Of a stretch of DNA of 64,000 nt, positions 10,924 to 22,200 are shown one piece after another. The position numbers were made by a program, and so were the translations under genes. The notes below the pieces were generated by a model. The model saw only the letters and a program-made list of their open reading frames with translations, was not told the DNA's origin and did no database searches. Origin of the DNA: Corythucha ciliata (taxonomy: Eukaryota > Arthropoda > Insecta > Hemiptera > Tingidae); NCBI GenBank assembly GCA_038030265.1, contig CM075939.1:48031253-48095252 (forward strand), given 5' to 3'. Positions within the stretch are counted from its first letter, which is position 1, and each line of letters begins with the position of its first letter.

Positions 10924-12680
10924 CACTGGCGGACCGACACCTATCGGGGCCCGGGGCGGAAATCTCTATGAGGCCCCTTGAGTCACTAAATAACAATAAA
11001 TAAAATTATTACGTAGCATAAAATTATGGATTTCCCCTTAATTTAGCCAAGAGTTCTAGGTATTTATACGTCCTATCCGCCAATTAGAGTAGGTGCTCAA
11101 TTTAAGCCGCAAATTGGATATTTTATCAATTTTAGTCGGGAAGCAGCGGATGTTTTTACACTTATTTTGCCAGGAATTCCCGTTTTTCCCCAATTTTAGC
11201 CACAAAGTTGCCTTCAGAATCCGCAAATTAGCGTATTTTCAATAACAGTCGAAAATTTGAATACTTTCAATTTTACCCACGAATGTTAGCTTTTTCTACA
11301 CAATTTATCCATGAATTTGTGAGTTTCCTCAATTTTAGCCGCGAATTGGGGTTTTCCTCAATTTTTGCTGACACTTATAGCTATGTTTTACCGTTTTCAG
11401 CAGTGAATTAGCACTTGTTCTCAGTTTGAGCAGCAGAATAGCGGTATTTTAACAGCGAATTACCCCTTCCCCCCTTCCAAATTTGAGAAAAAGTGGCAAA
11501 AGTTATCGTTTCTGTAAATTTTAGGCGGGCTAGTTAGTCAATTATCTCAATATCAGCCGCAAATTAGTGGATTTTTGAACATTTTTGCCCAGCATTATTA
11601 TTTTTTTTTTTTTTTGTTCACTTTCATCTGTGGAAGCGTTTTTCTCAGTTTTAGCCCCGAACAAAAGGCAGGTGCCTCGGACTGGCGTACTTTCAACCAC
11701 AGCCAAAAAATATAATTTCTTCAATTTTACCCGTGAATTAGATATTTTTCTGCAATATTTCCGCGAATTAGTATGAATGTCGTCAATTTAAGCAGCGACG
11801 TAGCGTTTTTTTCCGTGGAAGCGATTTTTCTTGGTCGTGACTTTGAATTGGCGTTTTCCTCAATTTTTGCTGCAAATTTGGGATGTTTTACCTTTTTAGC
11901 AGAGAATTAACACTTTTCCCCGATTTGAACTGCAAATGGCGTTTTTAATCAAATTAGCCATGCTAATTATTCATTTTTCTCATTAATGGCAGCAAATTAT
12001 CAAATGAATTTTAAATTGGTGCTATGGATTAGCGCTTTTTCCGAGTTTTAAGCCCGAAGTTGAATTCAGAGGCCACGGATTTGCGTTTTCCTAAATTTTA
12101 GCCGCTAATTTGGGGTTAATCTATTGTTTCAAATTTAACCGTGTATTGGAATTTTTAATGAACTTTATGCGCGTTCCTCAATTTTTGCAGCGAAATGCGA
12201 AATAGCGTTTTTAATTCCTTGAAAGCTATTTTTTTCTGCTGATTATAGCGATGTTTTGCCTTTTTAAGCAGCTAATTAGCATTTTTCCTCAATTTGAGCA
12301 ACAAACTAGAGTTTTTTCTCACAATTTTAGGCTTCAAAATAGCGCATTTTTAGGCTAAATCAAATATTCAGCCATACCTACTCTTCGCTGATCACCTATA
12401 CAACTTTCCATTCTCCAGGGACCCTACTAGTCAGAAATGTCGAGAAAAAAAAATTCTCGCACGCTAAATCCAATGACGGTACATCACAAATAAAACTATC
12501 TCATGATTTTTTCCTAATGGCCCCAGGTCGGATGGGCTGAAAATCGTCGAAAAGAGCCAATATCGCTGTCCAACCGCACAGCAAAACTCATTTTTACGTA
12601 CCCATTTTCATGAACCTAGAATCTCTGACAGGGAGCTCGGAGCGGTCTGCCCCCCTCGCCCCTACGTCAGTACGCTACTG
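10924..12680 (-). mobile_element. Non-autonomous hAT-like element with internal ~29-bp array (element C)
   Basis: The left boundary is CACTGGCGGACC at 10924 and the right boundary is AGTACGCTACTG ending at 12680, giving short inverted termini of the CAGT/CACT type. Flanking 8-mers are CAAACAGC (10916-10923) and CAAATAGC (12681-12688), a 7/8 match as expected for a hAT target-site duplication. From the right, the first roughly 300 bp are a unique subterminal region that also occurs at the starts of the elements at 23850 and 42249. The rest is worn monomers such as CTCAATTTTAGCCGCGAATT, followed by a GC-rich end (GGGGCCCGGGGCGGAA). No ORF of note. The element lies inside a gypsy gag zinc knuckle. 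Confidence 0.8.
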
Positions 12681-13045
12681 CAAATAGCGTTTCTTTCGGG
12701 GCATACAGTTCGATAGTGTTTAGTTCTGCCACAGAAATATCATTTTTGAGAGACAGCAATGACGGTTTGATTGGTGAATTCAGACGTTTCTTGAGGATTT
12801 TGATTCAACAGAGCATTTACTGTAGGAAATGAATTGAACGAATAAAGAGATTGTAAATGAGCAAGTTCCAGCAAACGGGCACCCTGGGACGCCTGTTCCA
12901 AAGTCAGAGAAGAATATTCGAGGAGACGTGGTCGAATTTCAGAAGACTGAAGACCATTAGTAAACGCGTCTCTGATGTAACCATCCCTATTCTAGCTGCG
13001 TGCAGTAAAATCCCTGAATTTGCTATTAAAAGATTGTTTGTATAA
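12681..13045 (-). pseudogene. Ty3/gypsy gag fragment with zinc knuckle
   Basis: On the minus strand this reads DAFTNGLQSSEIRPRLLEY, TLEQASQGARLLELAHLQS and then a Cys/His cluster (FCGRTKHYRTVC). That is the usual end of an insect Ty3/gypsy gag: a capsid-like helix segment, a Gln/Ser-rich linker and a zinc knuckle. The knuckle's downstream cysteines lie on the other side of the hAT-like element, at about 10895-10923, and the codon phase is compatible across the insertion. At least one stop codon lies upstream. This is the 5' part of the gypsy remnant that continues at 8426-10923. Confidence 0.65.
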
Positions 13046-13254
13046 TTTGCATTGGATTGGTCATTTCATTGTAAACAAATATTATAATTTAGTGTAAGTC
13101 AACTTGTCTTAATTATCACGATGTTTTTTTGTTAGCTCATCGCTAACTTCACCCCACTGGCCAAAATGCACTAGGCTAGGCGGTTTACCTACTGGGGAAT
13201 GTACTTGATTTCTTTACATGAACAATGACAGTAACTGGAGAGTTACGACTAACA
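13046..13254. other. Short non-coding gap with left target-site duplication of the LINE
   Basis: AT-rich spacer with no coding similarity. Bases 13242-13254 (GTTACGACTAACA) are repeated at 16004-16016 and mark the insertion site of the LINE. Confidence 0.6.
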
Positions 13255-16003
13255 GTGGAAACCGCGCCACGACAGAATGAAAAGAGACGCCTTGAGCAAG
13301 CGTCGGGCCATGCAACGCGAGAGAGAACCGGGGCGGAAGGCGCGCCTAAGGGAAGCATACGTGACGGCCTATCGTTCGTATAAAAGAGTGATTAAAAGTG
13401 ACCGCACCAAGAGCTGGCGAGGCTACGTTGAGAACACGTCCTCGGAAAATCCATGGGGCTTGCCGTATAAACTCGTAATGAGCCGAACACGTGCTAAGCC
13501 CGTAATGGAAGCAATTCGAGACAGTGATGGGATGGCATGGCGCTCTCCATCCCTGAATCTGGGGAGAAACTTTTGAAGGCCCTACTCCCGGCTGATGATC
13601 CTGCTGGAGACACTCCGCAGCAAGCCGCTTTGACTGATTCTGTGAGGGTTCCTCCGGTGACGGAGAATTGCCAGGAGTTTGACCAGGGTGAGGTAGAGGG
13701 GCGTCTCCGGCGCATGAAGATGGCATCGAGGTCACCATGATAAAGAACAGCTGGACAGTGATTGGTGAATCCGTTGTCGAGCTCTTCAACGAATGTCTCA
13801 GGACTGGCACGATGCCAAGATTATGGAAAACCGCGTTGGTGATCCATCTTTTGAAGGCGGAGGACAAGCCAAAAGCAGACCCCAAGTCCTATCGGTCGAT
13901 TGCTTTGCTTTCGGTCGTGGGCAGGCTTTTCGAGGGATTGCTTGTGGATAGATTGCGAGTAGGGCTGAAAGGGCCCCCCTTTAAGGGTCAGTTTGGAAGC
14001 CGGGCAGGGTTGTCGACCGAAGACGCCATACTGTCAATTTGTTCGGAGGTGGAGGGCACGGAGAGTCGCTACGTCCTCGGGGCGTTTGACAATCTGTGGT
14101 GGCCCTCCATCCTTAATGTTTTAAAAGTGCGTCGCTGCCCGCGCAACCTGTACTGTGTCCTGAGTGACTTCCTCCGCGACCGAGTGGCGCGACTTAAAGT
14201 CGGGTCCGTGGTAGTGGAGCGAGCAATCTCGAGGGGGTGTCCCCAAGGCTCTCCGTTAAGTCGCGACCTCTGGGCTCTGGTCTTCGAGGGCAACCTACGC
14301 TCGGCCTCCGAGCTGGGTGCTCATATCGTTGCGTATGTCGACGACGAAGCCATCCTGGTGGCCGGCAATTCCCGCTCGGAGCTGGAATCCATTGCCAGTG
14401 CGGTGGTATTGCACACGGAGGAGTGGTGCGCAGCAAAGAAACTGCGGCTGTCGGCCACGAAATCCGTCGCCATGACGCCATGATGCTCAAGGGTAAGCTG
14501 AGCACCGAAAGATCCTTGAACATACGGATTGAGGGCAGCCGTCTTAAAATGGTCAAGGAGCTCCGCTACCTTGGGGTGCATTTTACTGAGCGGCTAGGAA
14601 TAAATAGGCACATTGCACTTGTTGGGATTAAAGCACGAGACGCCTTCCTGAAAATCGCTCGTATAGCGCAAGTACCTGAGGGATGCCTCACAAAGCCGTC
14701 GCAACAGTGTACACGGGAGTTTTTCTTCCGATGTTCACCTATGCGGCGGGGGCGTGGGGTGGCAACCTGGGGAAAGTGATGGGAAGGAAGGTGGACTCAT
14801 TTCAGAGAGTTGCCCTCATTGCAGTATCCCGTGCCTACCGAACCGTCTCAACAGATGCGCTCCAGGTGTTCTGCCAATGCGCTTGGCCATCACACTGGCA
14901 TGGGCCCAGTATCGCGTGAGGCGGAAGGAGACATTTATCTTCGGAAGCCTCTACGTGTCCAAGGAAATGCTTGAATCTCGGTTTGTTGGAGGCGAGTCTT
15001 TACCCAAATTTCTCGAGGGGGTGATCCTTGCGAGATGGCAAAGAGCCTGGGACGACTCGACGAAGGGACGGCACACGAATCGATTTTTTCCTAGCGTGGC
15101 CGAAAGGCGCGGAATGAGCCACATTGAGATCGATCACCATGTGACTGGTCATGGCGACTTCAAATCGAAGCTGTTGGAGCTGGGGCTCTCGGACTCAGAC
15201 CTCTGTGAATGTGGTAGGGTGGTACCGCCTCACATGTCATATACGAGTGTCCGGAGTTTATTTTGTTCCGAAGACGTCTGGAAGGCGACCTTCAAAATCT
15301 TGGCGTTTGCTGGCCGTGCCCAGAGTCTAGTCTTGTGCGAACCAAGGGTGCCTTTCAGGCTTTCCGAACTTTTGCCAAGGCAGCTCTGACGGAGAGAGCA
15401 CGACGCAGGAGAGCAGACCATCAATCTCTCCAAACGCACGGGTCCACTGTACGGCCCAACTCGGATGGTTCGGGGTGGATCAGCCCTGAACCAGAGTAGG
15501 CAATGAGCTAAAGCTCGGCGCCGGCGTGCGACCGGTCTACGGTGAGAAGGCATTCTTTTTTATCGGCCTGATCACAATACTGGTACTTCGGGATGCCAAA
15601 TTCTTCCAGTAAGCCCAGGCATACTTGAGGAAGGTTTCGTAGTGGCCTAAGGTTTCAAATACCCTGTTGAGCCAGGTGAGGGGGAGCCCCCCCGAAATAT
15701 CGGAACTGACCGTTATCAGCAGTGCTCTGGATAGAAGCGCCGTCCACCAGTGCGTGGCTAGGGTGATCCGCCCCTAACCGACTGGGAGGTACACCTAGGT
15801 GTGCCGCGTCCGATCAATGTAAATGATCTGGTTCAAAGCCCGTGAGGCTAAACTCGGAATCGACCTATATGTAGGCATTCGGGAATGGTCGCATGTTAAA
15901 ACTCAGACTGCTTGCAGCTGAGCGGAGCGTAAGTCCCTCGGGATAGGTAGCCTCGATAACACGCGGGGTCTTCAGGACTACCTCGTAAAATAGGAATTTC
16001 AAT
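13255..16003 (+). mobile_element. R1-type non-LTR retrotransposon, 5'-truncated
   Basis: The element is bounded by perfect 13-bp direct repeats GTTACGACTAACA at 13242-13254 and 16004-16016, the mark of target-primed insertion. It starts within the region that follows the endonuclease and so is 5'-truncated. It includes reverse transcriptase, a C-terminal Cys/His region and about 500 bp of 3' non-coding sequence, and has no poly(A) tail. R1-clade elements typically lack one. The insertion is not in rDNA: the flanks show nothing like 28S rRNA sequence, so this copy, or its family, uses other targets. Confidence 0.75.
13277..15499 (+). pseudogene. R1-clade LINE ORF2 (RT and C-terminal domain), frame-broken
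   Basis: The pieces in order are: a linker rich in Arg/Lys ending SENPWGLPYKL (13277-13576); RT blocks ADPKSYRSIALLSVVGRLFE, FGSRAGLSTEDAI, RGCPQGSPLS and AYVDDEAILV (13737-14483); a second frame with LRYLGVHFTERLGINRH (to about 14680); a thumb-like segment MFTYAAGAWG; and a C-terminal Cys/His motif (DLCECGR..H) near 15200 followed by an Arg-rich tail. At least four frameshifts separate them, so no full protein can be made. The RT catalytic box is YVDD, where R1 relatives more often have YADD. The endonuclease is absent through 5' truncation. Confidence 0.75.
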
Positions 16004-16016
16004 GTTACGACTAACA

Positions 16017-17164
16017 TGAGGACATTTCGGCATGGGGCTGGTGGCAATATTAGGCTTTTGAGGTGCCTTTATCCATCACTAATGTCTCAAGGAATAACAA
16101 TGTACCAAATAATAGACGATTTCCGTGAAAAAAGCGAAGGTTTAGAACTGCAGGTTATGGGTTTATTTCTAGTTGCCGAGAGCCTCTTTAACAGTATTAT
16201 TTTTGTCAAATTGCTAGCATTACTACGAGTATATTTCGGTTTCAAATACTACATGATTTTTGAGTTTTACGTTTATTTCGAGTCTACAATTACACTTCCT
16301 TCGCGTGCTTCTCATCTAACGTCAGAAAAATGCGATACTACTGCTGCTTCGGCGACTGTACGAGCTCTTCCGTTCCAGGTCGACCTGGTTTCCATCCAGC
16401 ATCCTGGTCTGATCCAGCTACTAAATTTATCCCTTTCCCTCATCCATACCGGCACTTGACTGAAAACGTCCTAAATTGAGGAAAAAAAGAAGAGGAAGTA
16501 CATGTGAAGGCGTGTGATAAATGCGCAATTATGTTGGGACTTCATGTTATGGTGCCGCCGGAACGACGAGTTTTCATCGGTACATTTCGTGTGTCGGTGG
16601 CTGAAGAATATAATCAGAATTGAATAACTGCAAATGTGGTTTTAGTTTGACGGAAATGAGAGAAAAGTAAGTTCACTTTACACAACACAAGACAAGAGTA
16701 ACCCATAACCTGGCCTCAGCGGGTTGCAAAACTGTTGAAGTAGGACTGAAGAGCGCATGAGTGGAAATCGTCTATTGTGCATAACTGTTTATAAAGACAC
16801 CCATAGCAACTTTTTTATTCCAGTTTTGTCCAAGGAATAAGTGCATATAAACGCACCCATAGGGTCACCGCCCTGTCCTTAAAATTTTATTAAGAAGAAT
16901 CTAGGGCGCCTATTCTCAAACAAAAAACAAAATGTTTTCGCAAGCTGTGTAATTCATTCATTTGTCTGAATAAAATTAATGAAATAAACACATGACTGCG
17001 AAAAAGGTAATGATTCGGAGTTGGAGAATAGGCCCTCAGGTACTTTAATAATTTATTTTTCTTCGTCCGAAAGTTTTGGAGTAACGAAATATTAGCAAAC
17101 ATGCCAAAAACCAAGCTAAAACTTAAGAAATAATATGTAAACTAAAAAAAAGAAGGGATTGAAA
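16017..17164. other. Non-coding stretch, nothing recognised
   Basis: Between the LINE and the long-TIR element. The longest open frame (16016-16459, plus) has no recognisable motif and biased composition. I treat it as chance. Confidence 0.5.
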
Positions 17165-17166
17165 TA

Positions 17167-17886
17167 CGGGTGGTCGGTTTTGACTTGTACAAAAAAAAAT
17201 GGGTGAAATTAGACCTCATTTGTGATCGAAAATACCCCACCGGCTATGGTCCGAAAATCAAAACTATTCGAGATATGATTTTTTGAACGATTTTTAAGGC
17301 TTAAGTCACTTTTCTCGGAAAAATGCGAGTTGCTCGCTTCCAAGTGAACGTTTTACAACTTTTGACGACAGATTCGGAAAGAGCACAATTGTTTCTATCG
17401 GGAAAAGATATTTAAACTCAAATTGATCGCTTTTGGTGGCCTTGACAGCTATTCAAACTGGGCAAAATCCGGAATTTTCAATTTTCCAACAAACGTCAAC
17501 CCCAACTATTTTACGCTAAATCTCTTCAAATCGGCTTTCCAAGGTCAGGAAAACTTCTTCAATGTGTCCTCTTCATAATCACTCTCTAAAATTATTTTAG
17601 TTAATGGGCAGTTTTTCTGCGCAAATTATCATTTTCTAAAAAAAATAAGGTATTTCTTCCTTCAAAACCGCAAGTTCAGGGTAGTTTTGAACATCAACAT
17701 TTCAACAACTCTTGCGCTGTAATTTTTTTGTTTGACGAGAGAAACCATCATAAAAATCATTTAAAGTCTTCATTTACATGAAACTTATCGTATTCGTCTT
17801 TATTGTCGCTCCGGCAGCTGGCTACCGGATAAATCAAAGAGGGCAGAAATGGCTAATTTTAAAGAAATTTATGATTTGCACATTCT
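17167..17886 (+). repeat. Left 720-bp terminal inverted repeat
   Basis: It matches the complement of 18523-19242 over its full length with only scattered substitutions and single-base indels. Easy landmarks are TGCACATTCT at the inner edge and GGTCGGTTTTGACTTGTAC at the outer edge. Confidence 0.9.
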
Positions 17887-18072
17887 AAATTGCTTGCTTC
17901 TACACGTTATTGACTCGTGCACTCCTCAAAGAGCGTTGAGAAATACGGGCAGTAGTATTGAAGACAATTTTTAAGATTTCAATGCATTGTACCAAAGTCC
18001 ACTCGAGCTTGTTTCTTAGTCTCCCCAAGCATTTCAGTTTCACGTCTCACTCGTGCATTTAAAGCGTTCAAA

Positions 18073-18507
18073 ATGTATTCGGCAAGTCATTACGCTGACA
18101 TTCATTTCGTTTACGGCCTGACCGACGGAAATTCTAGGTTGGCTCAGAGGCTGTACGCTGAACGATACCCTAATCGGCGTATCCCTGACTACAGGACATT
18201 TGCCTCAGTTCACCGACGAATTTCGGAAAGTTCGATCTTTTCTAGTAGTCACGAGGTAGGGGCGAGAGCGGAAGGCGTTCAAACAGAAGAAATGGTGCTT
18301 GAAGAAGTGGACAATCGGCCCGGAATAAGTACACGGGAGCAGAGTTACGCGGAAGAGGAAGAGGAGTTACGCGAAAGAATTGGGCAGGCAGCCCAAAGTG
18401 TTCGTGACTCGACGCTGACCTACGAAGTAACGGTCAAAGAAATGAGAAAACGAGCAAGACAGTGTATCCGCAGCAATGGAATGCACTTTGAAAACATGTT
18501 AAAATAA
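18073..18507 (+). CDS. Internally deleted transposase with HTH domain (DUF4817-like)
   Basis: An ATG-started frame of 144 residues and the only frame in the element's centre. Residues 6-55 (HYADIHFVYGLTDGNSRLAQ..LYAERYPNRRIPDYRTF..VHRRI) match the HTH N-terminus, annotated as DUF4817, of insect mariner-type transposases. Residues about 98-144 (ELRERIGQAAQSVRD..RQCIRSNGMHFENML) look like the extreme C-terminus of the same transposases. The catalytic middle is absent and an acidic bridge (AEEEEEL) marks the likely join, so the frame survived an internal deletion. The product could bind the transposon ends but not catalyse transposition; a dominant repressor role like the KP product of P elements is inference. 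The stop overlaps an AATAAA. Confidence 0.7.
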   Translation: MYSASHYADIHFVYGLTDGNSRLAQRLYAERYPNRRIPDYRTFASVHRRISESSIFSSSHEVGARAEGVQTEEMVLEEVDNRPGISTREQSYAEEEEELRERIGQAAQSVRDSTLTYEVTVKEMRKRARQCIRSNGMHFENMLK

Positions 18508-18522
18508 AATACGTTTTGAATG

Positions 18523-19242
18523 AGAATGTGCAAATCATAAATTTCTTTAAAATTAGCCATTTCTGCCCTCTTTGATTTATCCGGTAGCCAGCTGCCGGAG
18601 CGGCAATAAAGACGAATACGATAAGTTTCATGTAAATGAAGACTTTAAATTATTTTTATGATGGTTTCTCTCGTCAAACAAAAAAATTACAGCGCAAGAG
18701 TTGTTGAAATGTTGATGTTCAAAACTACCCTGAACTTGCGGTTTTGAAGGAAGAAATACCTTATTTTTTTAGAAAATGATAATTTGCGCAGAAAAACTGC
18801 CCATTAACTAAAATAATTTTAGAGAGTGATTTTGAAGAGGACACATTGAAGAAGTTTTCCTGACCTTGGGAAGCCGATTTGAAGAGATTTAGCGTAAAAT
18901 AGTTGGGGTTGACGTTTGTTGGAAAATTGAAAATTCCGGATTTTGCCCAGTTTGAATAGCTGTCAAGGCCACCAAAAGCGATCAATTTGAGTTTAAATAT
19001 ATTTTCCCGATAGAAACAATTGTGCTCTTTCCGAATCTGTCGTCAAAAGTTGTAAAACGTTCACTTGGAAGCGAGCAACTCGCATTTTTCCGAGAAAAGT
19101 GACTTAAGCCTTAAAAATCGATCAAAAAATCATATCTCGAATAGTTTTGATTTTCGGACCATAGCCGGTGGGGTATTTTCGATCACAAATGAGGTCTAAT
19201 TTCACCCATTTTTTTTTGTACAAGTCAAAACCGACCACCCTG
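18523..19242 (-). repeat. Right 720-bp terminal inverted repeat
   Basis: The inverted partner of 17167-17886. It ends in CCGACCACCCTG followed by the TA duplication. Confidence 0.9.
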
Positions 19243-19244
19243 TA

Positions 19245-22200
19245 TATGAGACCCATCCCCGGAGGCCCATGGAAAGGCTCCGATTCCTACTGCCAAAGGG
19301 GCGTGGCCGTCACTCTTTGCATCTTCCCCTCCACGGCTTCATTTCTTCCTTCACGAAACCAACTACGTGTCATCTCCATAGTATTCTTTCCTCCTTGAAA
19401 TTCACGCAGAAAACTGTAAATGTAGCCCCCCCCCCCGCCATATGCGTGTTCCAGCCCACAAATAACTAATTTGTCGCTCTACTACTGTCGATTTTTCGTG
19501 AAATTACGTTCTATTTGACAATGATAAGAGAAATCCGTTTTTCTCCGAAGAGGAAATTTGTATTGAATTTTCCACTTTTGAAGATGGAATATAGCCTCAT
19601 CAGTTTTGAGTCGGGCGCTTTATCTCATACGCCCACGCCCACGCCAATCACGGTCCATCAGCAAAATCTGGGCTGCTACCAAGAATTCAGACTCTAATTG
19701 CTGTATTTTTTACGTCAAAAGAATCTTTTTTCACGAGAATTTCATCACTTTTTGACCTCATTCCCTTGTTGCTCTACAGGAAACACCTCTCCATTTTTTT
19801 TTTTTTTTTTCTGCTTGCGAAGAAGGGGTGAAGGGATTTCTCCTTTTGACAACTTTTTCCACCTTTGACCTCTAACTCTTTACAAGCCCTTCTTCTTTTT
19901 TTTAGGCCGCTTGGCTGAAAATTGATTTTTTTTTTTTTTCTACTCCTTTCATTTCTTTTTTCATTTTTATATTGCGTTATACCTATTTAAACCCCTCGGA
20001 GAGCATTTTGAATATCTGTGGATTTAATTTTCATAGCATTACCAAAAACAAAACAATTTAACACTTTCTACCCTTCAAAGTTTCACATAAAAGGAACCCC
20101 GTTCAAACTCATCGCCCCTTACAACGGTTATTTTAAACCTTTCCATTTTCTTTGGCTAGCTAAACATCACGCTCTACTTCCTTCAAGTAGGGAAACCCCT
20201 TAATAAACCCCTGCGTTCCCCGTCCCGCAACGAGTGAATTCTGAAGGAGTAATTTGTTCAAATTTTGTAAAATCTACATCCTTCCTCTTCATTTTTAGAA
20301 TGACGGGTGATAACGCTATAAAGGCGCGTAAAGTGTTAAGGGAAGGAGAGTGTTTCAAAACAAATGCCCTCTTTTTTAAGCCTTTACAGTGTTCTTGTAA
20401 AGGGATTTAAAATGTTTTTCGACCGTGGCGTCCGATTGGAGGATTCAACGCGTTCCTATTCAGGAAATTCTCTTTTAATCTCCATTACAATATTTCCCTT
20501 TTCTCTTTTAACGATTCCGTTTTTTTTTTTTTTTTTTGCGTGTTCTAAAAAGAGCAAAAAAAAAAACTGTCACCCTGTCAACGAAAGTCTTTGCCCCTGA
20601 AGAGCGGGTAAAAGCGTGAGAGGTTCCGGGGTTTAATCAACTAGAAAAGTCTCTCTCTCTCCCCCCCCCCCCATTCACTGTATAATAACAGGGCGGAACT
20701 CAAAGGGATATGAATAGAGGAGAATGCCACCGAGGCGTGTGTCACGGACTCGCAGCAGTCAGCTCTCTTTCACACGTTGTGCTGAAAATGTCACTGTTTC
20801 CAATTCTTCCAATAATGCCCCCAAAAAAAAAAAAAAAAAGTTTGAAACTGACCTTTCAACAGGGCAAGTTAGCTTTTTTGAACACCTCCACCCCTCTATT
20901 GATTCTTTTATTTTTAAGTGCCGTGAATTGACATTGAAGAATTCCCCTATTTCAATTGGGAAATTAAAAACCGTTGGTTGAAGCAATGTAGGTGTGGTGG
21001 GGAGGTTGTGGGTATTCAACGCGCTAAAGATGCTGAGATAATTACTAAAAATTAGAGCTAACAAACCATTAAAATATAGGGGAGGTTTTTTCCCAGAGTA
21101 AATACAATTTATGATGACGAACTGAAATGAATTGTTGTGGTGGGAGGACTTGAAATGGACAGGGGAATCATCAGGTGTTGGGGGAGGGGTAGAGAAAATG
21201 GCAAAACGTTCTCAGTTCTCAGTATTGGCTATTGGCAAGGGTTGAAGGGGATAGTTTAATCGGACTTTATGGGATCCGTGTGACGTGAACTTATCGAGCG
21301 ATGAATTTACCGTCCGAAGAGGGGTTAACGGCTCATCGTTAACCGTTGTTTTTTTACGACTCGTTCTCTGTCGTTTTTGCGATGAAATGGTTGAACGGTA
21401 TGAAGGATGAGTGGGGTTTTTATGTGGTTGTGGGATGGCGTACGAGTGCACGGCGGGGCGGGGCAGAAGATTATCTGGACAAACTTCCCGTAGGTTGAAT
21501 AAAACAGAAAAAAAAATCATCCAACTTTGAAACAAAACGTTTTTTTTTTTTGTCATTTGACTATGTGCATCCGACGTGCCTAATGCTCAACATTCATCGC
21601 ACTTTCTGCACGCCTTGAAGACCCAAACAATAAAACACGAGTGATATAGAAGACGGTCACAGTTCTTGCGACCCCCACCCCCTTCCCAACACAACCAAGT
21701 AGACCATTTTCTTTTCCCTGTTCTCATTTTAAGCGTACACCATAAATCCTGAGCCCTTTCGAGCTCCCATCAATCCTCTCAGCAATTAAATCCCACTCAA
21801 AGTTCTTTCACATCGCCGAGACCCTTTTTCTCTTCAAGTCTTCACGTCCCATTTAAAAATTAACGCTTAAGATTGATTGAAAAAAAAACGAAATAAACTT
21901 CAGCCTAGAATTGCTTTCGCTTTGATTTCATTTCCAAATCCAAAATAAATTACAATACCCAGCGTTTTAGTGACATTACCGATCGAGCGTCTGCCTACTC
22001 AAAGTAATTCAAGTAAGTAAACTCAGTAAATCCCCCTCAAGCGAACACAGAAACACAATTAAATCCATTAATACCTTCCTTTTGAAACAACTGGAAGATG
22101 TCAAACTCATCAACTTAGTTACTTATATTTAGGTCGTGTCATTAAATTAATGGTACGAAGGGCTTTAATCAGTCGAAAAACTATGTTTTACTCCCCTCTC

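Larger units (their letters stand above)
8579..11339. repeat. Tandem duplication, unit about 1.36-1.40 kb, two copies
   Basis: The segment beginning GGCATGGGAGACTTGAGTGC at 8579 is repeated from 9935, an offset of 1356 bp. Copy 1 spans 8579-9934 and copy 2 spans 9935 to about 11339. Each copy holds gypsy pol remnants plus the first part of a hAT-like array element. The copies are near-identical, but copy 2 has extra bases in at least three places (for example about 33 bp after GTTGACGT at 10521), so copy 1 has lost or copy 2 gained short stretches. The break lies inside array monomers (CTCAATTTTAGC), consistent with unequal exchange or replication slippage. Confidence 0.8.
17167..19242 (+). 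mobile_element. Tc1/mariner-like DNA transposon with 720-bp terminal inverted repeats
   Basis: The left arm 17167-17886 and right arm 18523-19242 are both 720 bp and near-perfect inverted copies. The termini read CGGGTGGTCGG on the left (an A appears lost from CAGGGTGGTC) and CCGACCACCCTG on the right, each next to TA (17165-17166 and 19243-19244), the target duplication of the Tc1/mariner group. The 636-bp centre holds one open frame on the plus strand with an HTH domain of the kind found in such transposases, but no DDE catalytic domain. The element is therefore a non-autonomous deletion derivative. Close arm identity suggests it is younger than most repeats here. Confidence 0.85.

Noticed and set aside
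13346..13885. 179-codon minus-strand frame
   Set aside because: Antisense shadow of the R1 LINE coding region with no motif of its own.
21212..21556. 114-codon minus-strand frame
   Set aside because: No motif, low-complexity ends, and no splice or promoter context.
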